Shown here piece after piece: positions 1 to 6,753 of a DNA stretch of 15,927 nt (position 1 is its first letter; each line of letters opens with the position of its first letter). This DNA is from Phocaeicola_A sp964580305 (lineage in GTDB: Bacteria; Bacteroidota; Bacteroidia; Bacteroidales; Bacteroidaceae). Location of the stretch: the NCBI GenBank assembly GCA_964580305.1, contig CAZOKL010000050.1, forward strand, positions 1 through 15,927, written 5' to 3'. The notes beneath the pieces were generated by a model that did no database searches, had not been told where the DNA came from, and worked only from the letters and a program-made list of their open reading frames with translations. The translations under genes and the position numbers were made by a program.

Positions 1-42
1 TGTTATAAAAAATAAGTGGTGCCTTTAAGCCGGCCTTCAGCC

Positions 43-108
43 GCCCTCTATTCCGTCCGACCACGGAAAGGAGTCCGCCCGAGGGCGGAGTAGAGGCCGC
101 TCACGGCC
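43..108. repeat. Dispersed palindromic intergenic repeat, copy A
   Basis: The 17 bases at 43-59 recur exactly at 12586-12602. The 17 bases at 57-73 and the 18 bases at 82-99 recur exactly, on the opposite strand, at 12567-12583 and 12541-12558, with an 8-base spacer in both copies. The copy folds on itself: 45-55 pairs with 86-96 (11 bp, one G-T), 74-80 pairs with 83-89 (7 bp), and 95-99 pairs with 104-108. It encodes nothing visible. I infer a small dispersed structured repeat; no transposase or target duplication is seen. Confidence 0.7.
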
Positions 109-296
109 AGTCTCCAAGCCACTTCGGAGAAGAACGGAAATCACTGACAACCATCAGATTAAGCAACACCGCATCAATCCATCATCCACACCTCACAAAA
201 GAGCCGGCAGACCATGCATGCGGGGCCGGAAACGGAAAGAAATCATGGCGCCTCAAACAAACTGCCAGACGGCCGATTCGAGTTCAATAAAAATCG

Positions 297-304
297 TATC
301 TTTG
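297..304 (+). promoter_or_regulatory. Candidate -7 box for the Nudix gene
   Basis: TATCTTTG matches the Bacteroidetes -7 consensus TAnnTTTG exactly and lies 25 bases before the ATG at 330. The -33 element is weak: TTCG at 277-280 with a short 16-base spacer. A transcript from here would have a leader of roughly 20 bases. Confidence 0.5.
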
Positions 305-329
305 CCCATCGAGTAAACACAGAAGATAA

Positions 330-857
330 ATGCATCCTTTAGACAAATTCAAATATTGCCCCGTGTGCGGCTCGGCACACTTCGAGGTGCATAATGCCAA
401 GTCAAAGCATTGTGCCGGCTGCGGGTTCACCTACTATTTCAATCCCAGCTCGGCCACCGTGGCCTTCATCCTCAACGGGCAGGACGAGCTGCTCGTGTGC
501 CGGCGCGGCAAGAACCCTGCCAAGGGGACGCTCGACCTGCCGGGAGGCTTCATTGACATGGATGAGACGGGCGAAGAGGGTGTGGCACGCGAGGTGCACG
601 AGGAGACGGGGCTCACCGTGGTGCGCGCCGACTATCTGTTCTCCCTCCCCAACCTTTATGAATACTCCGGCTTCATGGTTCACACGCTCGACATGTTTTT
701 CCGCTGCACCGTGGCCGACACCCGGCACATCCATGCCGAGGACGACGTGGCCGACTGTTTCTGGATGCCACTCAAGGACATCCGCCCGGACGACTTCGGA
801 CTGGAGTCCGTGCGCAAGGGTGTGAAGCGTTTTCTGGAAGAGGCGAGAGGCCGTTGA
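330..857 (+). CDS. Zinc-ribbon Nudix hydrolase
   Basis: This 175-residue protein should hydrolyse a nucleoside diphosphate linked to another group, using a divalent metal, in the cytoplasm. Residues 10-32 form a zinc ribbon with two CxxC pairs (C10/C13 and C28/C31). The Nudix box runs from G73 to L95 and matches GX5EX7REUXEEXGU completely (G73, E79, R87, E88, E91, E92, G94). The ribbon-plus-Nudix layout resembles NADH pyrophosphatase NudC, but the protein is much shorter and I do not see the NudC signature that follows the box, so the substrate is open. A -7 box lies 25 bases upstream of the ATG. The TPR gene starts 41 bases downstream on the same strand and could be cotranscribed, although no functional link is obvious. 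Confidence 0.9.
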   Translation: MHPLDKFKYCPVCGSAHFEVHNAKSKHCAGCGFTYYFNPSSATVAFILNGQDELLVCRRGKNPAKGTLDLPGGFIDMDETGEEGVAREVHEETGLTVVRADYLFSLPNLYEYSGFMVHTLDMFFRCTVADTRHIHAEDDVADCFWMPLKDIRPDDFGLESVRKGVKRFLEEARGR

Positions 858-898
858 ATCTTCTCTTCATCAAAACAAGAACCTAAAATCAAAAGAAT

Positions 899-3800
899 AT
901 GAAACTGAAACAAACCGTCCTGTTCACTTTGTTGGGAGCACTGCCCGTGGCCGGAATGGCACAGCGGCACATCCCCCTGCACACTCCCGAAAGACTGTTC
1001 GAGGAAGGCAAACAGCTGTTCATCAAGAAAGACTATGCCGCTGCCCTGCACGCCCTGAATGCATACGTGAAGACTGACGACCACTCGTTCCTGCTGCGGA
1101 GCCAGACGGCATACATGATTGCCTGCACGGCCTACGAACTCAAGGAAAAAGACTGCATCCAAACGCTGGAACGCTACCTGGAGACCTACACCGACACCCC
1201 CTATAAGAACCGAATCAATGCCCTGATTGCCAATGCCTGTTTCTTTCGCAAGGACTATGCGGAGGCCATCAACCGCTTCCAGCTGTGCGACCTCGACCTG
1301 CTGGGCGACGAGGAACGCGACGAGATGACACTCCACCTGGCACTGGCCAACATTGAAACGGGACGCCTCGAAGAGGCCTATGCCCTGCTGAGCGTGGTGC
1401 AGGTGTGCACGCCGAAGTATGAAAGCGACGTGGCTTTTCACAAGGCCTACATCGACTATGCACAAGGGCGTTACAGAGAGGCGCTGCCCGTGTTCCAACG
1501 CCTGCAAGACGATGACAAGTATGGCATCGAAGCCCCCTACTACATCGCTGACATCTATCTGAAGCAAGGCAAATACAAGGAAGCCGAACAGACGGCCGAC
1601 AACTACATCATCATCCGCCAGGGCAACGGCCATGAAAACGAAATGAAGCGCATCCTCGGCGGTGCCTACTACGGACAGGGACGGATGAGCGACGCTCTGG
1701 GTGCCCTGGAAGCCTATGTGCAGACGGCCACCGAGCAGCCCGAACGCAACGCGCTCTACCAGCTCGGCATGTGCTACTTCCACACCCGCGCCTTCCGGCG
1801 TGCCTGCGACATGCTGGGGCGCACCACGACGCAGCGCGACGCCCTGGCACAGAACGCTTATCTGCACATGGGCCTCGGTTTCCTTGAGTTGCATGACAAG
1901 CGTCAGGCACAGATGGCCTTCGAGCAGGCATCGATGATGGACTTCGACCCGGGCGTGAAGGAAGAAGCGCTTTACAACTATGCCCTCTGCATCCACGAAA
2001 CGTCCTATTCACCCTTTGCCGAGTCGGTCACGGTGTTCGAACGCTTCCTGAACGAGTTTCCCCACTCGGCCTACAGTGAGGCGGTAAACGACTACCTGAT
2101 AGAAGTCTACATGAACACCCGGAGCTATGAGGCGGCCCTACGCTCCATTGAAAAGATAAAGCAGCCGGGGGTGCGCATACTGGAAGCGAAGCAGAAGATT
2201 CTCTTCCGGCTGGGCACACAGGCTTTTGCCAATGCCGACTTCCCGACAGCTGTCAGCTACTTCAACCGCTCCCTGCAACTGGGCGGATACAATCTGGCCA
2301 CACAGGCCGACACTTACTACTGGCGGGGCGAAGCCAACTATCGCACAGGGCAGTATGCACAGGCAGCATCTGACTTCACGAGCTACCTTTCACAGACCGA
2401 CCCTCAAGGCAACCCGACCTACGGACTGGCTCTCTACAACCTGGGCTACTCCTACTTCAAACAAAAGGATTTCCGCAACGCCAGCACCTGGTTTGCCCGC
2501 TTCGTGGAGCGATATGCACACACCGGCGGCACACAACCGTCCATCCTGGCCGATGCCTACAGCCGCTTGGGCGACTGTCGCTTCCATGCCCGTCAGTGGG
2601 CTGCGGCACAGACTTGCTATGCACAGGCTTCCACCATCGACCACACCACGGCCGACTATGCACTCTATCAACAGGCCTTTGTGCGCGGCTTGCAGAAAGA
2701 CTATGCCGGCAAGGTGGCCGACCTCGACAGGCTGCTCACCGGCTATCCCGACTCGCAGTATGCCGACGATGCCCTCTATGAGCGCGGACGTGCCTACATC
2801 CAGTTGCAAAACAATCCGCAGGCCATCGCCTCGTTTAGCGAACTGGTGAGCAAGTACCCCGAAAGCTCCGTCGCCCGGAAGGGCGCAGGAGAAATCGGCC
2901 TGCTCTACTATCAAGACGACAAATACCCCGAAGCCATCACGGCCTACAAGAAAGTCATCGCCGACTATCCCGGCAGTGAGGAGGCACGCCAGGCGCAACG
3001 CGACCTGCGCTCCATCTACATAGACCTGAACCAGGTGGACGCATACACCCAATATGCCTCCACCATCAAGGGCGGCATTGCCGTGGAAGCAGGCGAGCGC
3101 GACTCACTCACCTACGTGGCCGCCGAAAGGGTCTACATCCGCGGCGACCTCGACGAAGCCAAAACCAGCTTTACACGCTACTTGCAACAATTCCCGCAAG
3201 GAGCCTTTGCCCTTAATGCACACTATTACCTGGGTCTGATTGCCTATAACCGGAAAGACTACGCCACGGCACAGCAACATCTGGACAAGGTCATCGAATA
3301 CCCGAACAATGAATACTCCGAAGAGGCCATCATCATGGGGGCCGAAATCGCCTTCAACGGCAAGGACTACGCCCGTGCACTCACGCTCTACAAGCTCTTG
3401 AAAGACAAGACAGCCTCGGCCGAACACCGCCAGCTGGGCCAAGTGGGCATTCTGCGCTGCGCCTACCTGACGCAAAACAACGAGGAAGTGGTGCTCGCAG
3501 CCGCCGACCTGCTGGCCAACAGCAAACTCTCGCCCGAGCTGGCCAACGAAGCCCGTTACTATCGTGCCAAGGTTGCAATCGCCACATCGCCCTCACAAGC
3601 CGTTGACGACCTGCGCGAACTGGCCAAGGACACACGCAATGTGTATGGCGCCGAAGCCAAATACCGCTTGGCACAGTATTATTTCGACGCCGGACAGACC
3701 GATGCCGCAGAGAAGGAGTTGCTCGACTACATCGAAGTGAGCACGCCGCATGCCTACTGGCTGGCACGCAGCTTTGTCCTCCTGTCGGACGTGTATGTCA

Positions 3801-3913
3801 AGCTGGGACGCGAACTGGAGGCACGCCAATACTTGCTTTCACTCCGGCAAAACTATCAGGCTGACGACGACATCGCTTCCATGATTGAAACGAGATTAGA
3901 AAAACTACAATGA
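899..3913 (+). CDS. Secreted tetratricopeptide-repeat scaffold protein
   Basis: This 1004-residue protein has an N-terminal signal peptide (about residues 1-21, charged start, hydrophobic core, AGMA before Q22), so it is exported, most likely to the periplasm. Almost all the rest is tandem helix pairs of TPR type: repeated patterns with A at helix turns and YPxS or FPxS breaks between units. Clear examples lie near residues 615-710 (YPDSQYADDALYERG, then YPESSVARKG, then YPGSEEARQA) and 764-830. There is no catalytic domain. TPR arrays bind partner proteins, so I infer a scaffold or assembly role. Its stop overlaps the start of the beta-barrel gene (ATGA at 3910-3913), implying coupled translation and a joint envelope function. 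No own promoter was recognised in the 41 bases after the Nudix gene. The exact role is unknown. Confidence 0.88.
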   Translation: MKLKQTVLFTLLGALPVAGMAQRHIPLHTPERLFEEGKQLFIKKDYAAALHALNAYVKTDDHSFLLRSQTAYMIACTAYELKEKDCIQTLERYLETYTDTPYKNRINALIANACFFRKDYAEAINRFQLCDLDLLGDEERDEMTLHLALANIETGRLEEAYALLSVVQVCTPKYESDVAFHKAYIDYAQGRYREALPVFQRLQDDDKYGIEAPYYIADIYLKQGKYKEAEQTADNYIIIRQGNGHENEMKRILGGAYYGQGRMSDALGALEAYVQTATEQPERNALYQLGMCYFHTRAFRRACDMLGRTTTQRDALAQNAYLHMGLGFLELHDKRQAQMAFEQASMMDFDPGVKEEALYNYALCIHETSYSPFAESVTVFERFLNEFPHSAYSEAVNDYLIEVYMNTRSYEAALRSIEKIKQPGVRILEAKQKILFRLGTQAFANADFPTAVSYFNRSLQLGGYNLATQADTYYWRGEANYRTGQYAQAASDFTSYLSQTDPQGNPTYGLALYNLGYSYFKQKDFRNASTWFARFVERYAHTGGTQPSILADAYSRLGDCRFHARQWAAAQTCYAQASTIDHTTADYALYQQAFVRGLQKDYAGKVADLDRLLTGYPDSQYADDALYERGRAYIQLQNNPQAIASFSELVSKYPESSVARKGAGEIGLLYYQDDKYPEAITAYKKVIADYPGSEEARQAQRDLRSIYIDLNQVDAYTQYASTIKGGIAVEAGERDSLTYVAAERVYIRGDLDEAKTSFTRYLQQFPQGAFALNAHYYLGLIAYNRKDYATAQQHLDKVIEYPNNEYSEEAIIMGAEIAFNGKDYARALTLYKLLKDKTASAEHRQLGQVGILRCAYLTQNNEEVVLAAADLLANSKLSPELANEARYYRAKVAIATSPSQAVDDLRELAKDTRNVYGAEAKYRLAQYYFDAGQTDAAEKELLDYIEVSTPHAYWLARSFVLLSDVYVKLGRELEARQYLLSLRQNYQADDDIASMIETRLEKLQ

Positions 3914-5592
3914 CCCAAACAGCTATGAAACAAAACATCAAACCTCTTCATATCGCCCTCTTCTCCACGGCCATGCTGGCAGGCTCTGCAACGGTCCAGG
4001 TCCAGGCCCAGGCCCAGACACAGCCCAATGACTCTACGCTCAACCGCACAGTGGTGGTGGAAAACGAGTATGACCCGCAAATCATGGATGCCAACAAGAT
4101 AAACCTCTTGCCAGACATCGAGGAACCCCAACCGACCAGGAAAGAAATCGTGTATGCACAAACCGTGCATCCATTCAGCGCATTCCGCTACCGTGCCATG
4201 CCGTCATACGCCCCGAAGCCCGTGCAGCCCGACAGCCCGCACAGCTACATCAACCTGGGATATGGCAATAACGGCAATGTCACGGGCGAGATGAACTATC
4301 TTTTCGACTTCTCCCCGACCGACCGCTTCAATGTGAACGCTGCTTTTGACGGATTCAATTTCGACCCAGACCGGACAGAAGAGCTGGAGGGATGGAAATC
4401 ACGCTTCTACCAGACACAGATAAAGGCCGACTATGCCCACCGCTTCCGTTCGGCCGAGCTGGGTGTCAGCGGTTCGTTCAGCTCGCAAGTGTTCAACTAT
4501 CTTCCGCTCTCACTCTACGCCACCGACAAGCAACGCAACATGCTGGGCGGCGTGCAACTCCATGTCCGCTCCACCGACCCTTCCCGCGCGTGGCAGTATG
4601 CCCTGGAGGCCGGCGTGAACTACTTCGGACGGGGCTACCTCTACGGAGCCGACGAAAGCAACTCGGAGACCAGCCTCCGCCTGAAGGGCGGTTTGTCCTA
4701 CAGCGCCGACGGAACGAACCGTGTGGGCCTCGACCTGGATGTGAACCAGGCAAACTATTCATTTGAAGGATTGGAAAACAACGGCCTCATCGGCCTGACA
4801 CCCTATTACAACTACACGACCGATGCCATGCGCCTGCGCGTGGGGGCAAGGGTGGACATCCGCACGGGCTATGACAACGGCGTGGCCTTTGCACCCGACG
4901 TGAAAGCCGAGTTCCCCCTGGCCGACCATTACGTGCTCTACGTGCAAGCCACGGGCGGCACGCTGCTCAACGACTTTTTCCGCTTCAACTCCATCACGCC
5001 CTATTGGGGCGGCTATGCCGGCTATGACCAGCTGAAAAACACCCGCGTGCAGCTTGACGCACAGGCCGGATTCAAGGCCGACCTGGGCGAGAACCTCTGG
5101 ATGAACCTCTATGCGGGCTATGAGCTGCGCAAGAACGAGATAGGCCTCTACCCCTACTCCACAGGCGACATCGAACTGCTGCCCTACTCCTTCATGCAGG
5201 GGAAGGGCAACAACCTGAAAGCGGGCTTCGCATCGGCCTATCAGTATAAGGACATCATCGACGTGTCGTTCTCCGTGGATTACCGCAAATGGTCGACCGA
5301 CGACGGGCGGGAAACGGTGCTCTATGACAAGCCCAAGCTCGACGCGCACTTCGACATGCAGATACACCCCACCTCACGGCTGAACATCAACCTGGGCTAC
5401 CAGTATCGCAACTATGCCGAAGGCAACCGCAATGCCGTGTCCGACCTCTATGCCGGTGCCGACTACCGCCTCTTCAACTTCTTCACGCTCTGGGTCAAGG
5501 CGGCCAACCTGACCAACAGCGAGTATGAGTATGACCTCAACTATCCGGCACAAGGCATCCACTTCATGGTGGGCACGTCGTTCCGGTTCTAA
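3910..5592 (+). CDS. Outer-membrane beta-barrel protein (TonB-receptor-like barrel, no plug)
   Basis: The 560-residue product has a signal peptide ending in a Gln/Ala-rich stretch (about residues 6-33). A linker of about 75 residues follows, with the segment VVVENEYDPQIMDANKI (about 48-64), and then about 450 residues of alternating aromatic/polar beta-strands. It ends in GTSFRF, a typical aromatic C-terminal beta-signal for BAM-dependent insertion. Such barrels are often labelled TonB-dependent receptor, but no plug domain or carboxypeptidase-like domain fits in the short N-terminus, so a channel or assembly partner is equally possible. The first ATG overlaps the TPR stop; a second ATG at 3925 gives a more typical signal peptide start (MKQNIKPLHIAL) and may be the real start. 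Neither has a clear ribosome site. Coupling to the TPR gene suggests a complex at the outer membrane. Confidence 0.85.
   Translation: MTQTAMKQNIKPLHIALFSTAMLAGSATVQVQAQAQTQPNDSTLNRTVVVENEYDPQIMDANKINLLPDIEEPQPTRKEIVYAQTVHPFSAFRYRAMPSYAPKPVQPDSPHSYINLGYGNNGNVTGEMNYLFDFSPTDRFNVNAAFDGFNFDPDRTEELEGWKSRFYQTQIKADYAHRFRSAELGVSGSFSSQVFNYLPLSLYATDKQRNMLGGVQLHVRSTDPSRAWQYALEAGVNYFGRGYLYGADESNSETSLRLKGGLSYSADGTNRVGLDLDVNQANYSFEGLENNGLIGLTPYYNYTTDAMRLRVGARVDIRTGYDNGVAFAPDVKAEFPLADHYVLYVQATGGTLLNDFFRFNSITPYWGGYAGYDQLKNTRVQLDAQAGFKADLGENLWMNLYAGYELRKNEIGLYPYSTGDIELLPYSFMQGKGNNLKAGFASAYQYKDIIDVSFSVDYRKWSTDDGRETVLYDKPKLDAHFDMQIHPTSRLNINLGYQYRNYAEGNRNAVSDLYAGADYRLFNFFTLWVKAANLTNSEYEYDLNYPAQGIHFMVGTSFRF
3994..4017 (+). 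repeat. In-frame hexamer repeat in the barrel signal region
   Basis: Four tandem six-base units (GTCCAG twice, then GCCCAG twice) encode VQVQAQAQ at residues 29-36, at the end of the signal peptide. Six-base steps keep the reading frame, so slippage would only lengthen or shorten this stretch. Confidence 0.8.
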
Positions 5593-5626
5593 ACAAAAGA
5601 CTACTTCACACCAGACAGATATTCCG

Positions 5627-5696
5627 GGCGTGGACAACGCGAATGACGCGGACGGGAGACATCACTCCCCCCTCGTGTCGCCGCGTTGTCCGCGCC
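5627..5696. terminator. Long hairpin between convergent genes
   Basis: Bases 5627-5641 pair with 5682-5696 (15 bp with one imperfect pair, formally G-T). Inside the 40-base loop, 5654-5658 pairs with 5665-5669. It fills most of the 107-base gap between the ends of the barrel gene (+) and the hydrolase gene (-). There is no T-run on either side, so it is either a weak bidirectional transcript end or an RNA 3'-protecting structure. Confidence 0.5.
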
Positions 5697-5699
5697 TTG

Positions 5700-6227
5700 T
5701 CATTTCATGGCCTCACGCAGACACGCGGCAAGCACCCTGTAGCCCGCCCCGTTCAGGTGCAGGTCGTCCACGGTCATGTCCGGACGGAGGCGGCCGTCCA
5801 GCAGCAGGCGGTCGAACACATCCAGATAGACAATGCCCTCACAGCCCTCCACACGCCGGCGGATGGCCGTGTTCAGCCGTGCGATGAACCGGTTCACCGA
5901 CGTGCTGCCGCCCATGTAATCATTGCGCGGAAAGATGCAAAACAGATACGTCCGCAGCGAGCGAATGCCCCTTACGGCCTCCACATAGCGGTCGGCGTAT
6001 GCCTCCAGATTGCCGTCGTGGATGCGGCAGAGGTCGTTCGAGCCAGACTGCACCACGGCATCGCAGTCGGCCACATCTTCGGCAAACGCCTCCACGCAGG
6101 CCAGTCCCTCGCCGGGACGCCCGAAGTTCCGGCAGTCCCAGTCCGGAAAATAGACCTCCAGCGGCCAGTAAGCAATGTGGCTGTTGCCAATGAAAGCCAC
6201 CTTCCGCCTCGTTTCTTCCTGTTTCAT
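5700..6227 (-). CDS. SGNH/GDSL-family hydrolase
   Basis: The product of 175 residues belongs to the SGNH esterase/lipase superfamily. With the ATG at 6227, the nucleophile block is FIGNSH with Ser16 (GNSH instead of GDSL). The glycine block is in FGRPGEG (about 35-41), the asparagine block is GSND with Asn64, and the final block is DDLHLN with Asp154 and His157. All four hallmark residues are present, so it should be an active hydrolase on an ester or acetyl group; the substrate is not predictable. There is no signal peptide, so it is probably cytoplasmic. A TTG two codons further upstream (6233) is possible but the ATG is preferred. It is transcribed towards the barrel gene, with a hairpin between them. 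A weak promoter lies at 6256-6263. Confidence 0.85.
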   Translation of the reverse strand: MKQEETRRKVAFIGNSHIAYWPLEVYFPDWDCRNFGRPGEGLACVEAFAEDVADCDAVVQSGSNDLCRIHDGNLEAYADRYVEAVRGIRSLRTYLFCIFPRNDYMGGSTSVNRFIARLNTAIRRRVEGCEGIVYLDVFDRLLLDGRLRPDMTVDDLHLNGAGYRVLAACLREAMK

Positions 6228-6255
6228 CGTCAATCGTTCTTACATGATTCCTCCA

Positions 6256-6263
6256 CGAATATA
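6256..6263 (-). promoter_or_regulatory. Candidate -7 box for the SGNH hydrolase gene
   Basis: Read on the minus strand this is TATATTCG, seven of eight matches to the layout TAnnTTTG, 28 bases before the ATG at 6227. No good -33 element is seen at the expected distance. Confidence 0.3.
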
Positions 6264-6343
6264 CACGAAAAAATCCGGATTGGAGTCTTCATTCAGAAAA
6301 TAGCGAACAAAAGGAGCTTGCATCCTATGGGGCGGACACACCT

Positions 6344-6425
6344 CCTCCACTCCGTCCGTGGGCCGAAAGGAGGCCGTCGCTGTCCGGAAAGGTTTCCGCC
6401 CTCGTGCCGGTTCCTTTCGGCTCAC
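6344..6425. repeat. Dispersed palindromic intergenic repeat, copy B (diverged)
   Basis: Bases 6344-6367 match 12588-12611 at 21 of 24 positions, and the first 15 match 45-59 at 13 of 15. The copy is bounded by a 14-base inverted repeat with one mismatch: 6358-6371 against 6412-6425. It lies in the gap between the hydrolase and topA, as the other copies also lie between genes. It is more diverged than copies A and C. Confidence 0.5.
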
Positions 6426-6716
6426 GCCAAAAATCAAGAGGCCGCAGAGACGTTGCATCCACGCCGTGAAGTTGTTGTTTCCCAGCGACATACATGTCAG
6501 GTTCAGTCAGTGCGTCTGCAACGCACGTTTCCGGACGAGGTGCATGAAATAAACAAACAAAAAAGCGGAGGGAAAGGATTCTTCGGAAAGTTGAGACAAG
6601 CTGTCAGCCCCTGCAACAGGGGAAAGCCCCGGGCCGTAAAGGAAATGCGCCCTTGCTTATTTAGTGAAAAAACGTAGATTTATACCTTATAGTATGGTGG
6701 GCAAACACTTTTTTTC

Positions 6717-6724
6717 TACTTTTG
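6717..6724 (+). promoter_or_regulatory. topA operon promoter, -7 box
   Basis: TACTTTTG matches TAnnTTTG exactly, with TATG (one change from TTTG) at 6693-6696 and a 20-base spacer, the normal Bacteroidetes spacing. It lies 29 bases before the topA ATG and probably drives the whole topA-aroK-speA run. Confidence 0.65.
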
Positions 6725-6753
6725 CCGCACATTAAAATGCTTAAGTAACACAA

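Larger units (their letters stand above)
1..329. other. Gene-free leader region with repeat and promoter
   Basis: No coding region is supported on either strand. The left part (about 43-108) is a palindromic repeat shared with two other places in the window. The middle (about 110-270) shows nothing I can name. The right end carries a Bacteroidetes-type -7 box just before the Nudix gene. The first bases may be the tail of an upstream intergenic region; no gene end is recognisable. Confidence 0.6.
6228..6753. other. Gene-free region upstream of topA
   Basis: I see no convincing gene in these 526 bases. They hold a candidate promoter for the minus-strand hydrolase, a palindromic repeat copy (6344-6425), a 6-bp hairpin (6510-6515 with 6521-6526), a second 6-bp hairpin (6608-6613 with 6617-6622) and the topA promoter. 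An 83-codon open frame on the minus strand (6240-6491) runs through the repeat and lacks any protein-like pattern. Confidence 0.6.

Noticed and set aside
330..857. Calling the Nudix protein NudC (NADH pyrophosphatase)
   Set aside because: The zinc ribbon plus Nudix box is similar, but the protein is much shorter and the NudC signature after the box is not seen.
680..1996. Long minus-strand open frame opposite the TPR gene
   Set aside because: It lies antisense to a gene with clear TPR pattern and signal peptide, overlaps the Nudix gene end and has no recognisable domain; long antisense frames are common in GC-rich coding DNA.
3910..5592. Calling the barrel protein a TonB-dependent receptor
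   Set aside because: The strand pattern fits a large barrel, but there is no room for or sign of a plug domain or TonB box, so only a beta-barrel call is supported.
6240..6491. 83-codon minus-strand open frame upstream of the hydrolase
   Set aside because: It passes through repeat copy B, has an Arg/Pro-rich composition without pattern, and has no ribosome site.
5643..6677. 344-codon plus-strand open frame over the SGNH hydrolase and the gap
   Set aside because: The minus strand carries all four SGNH blocks. The plus-strand frame has no domain and runs through the repeat and non-coding DNA up to the topA promoter.
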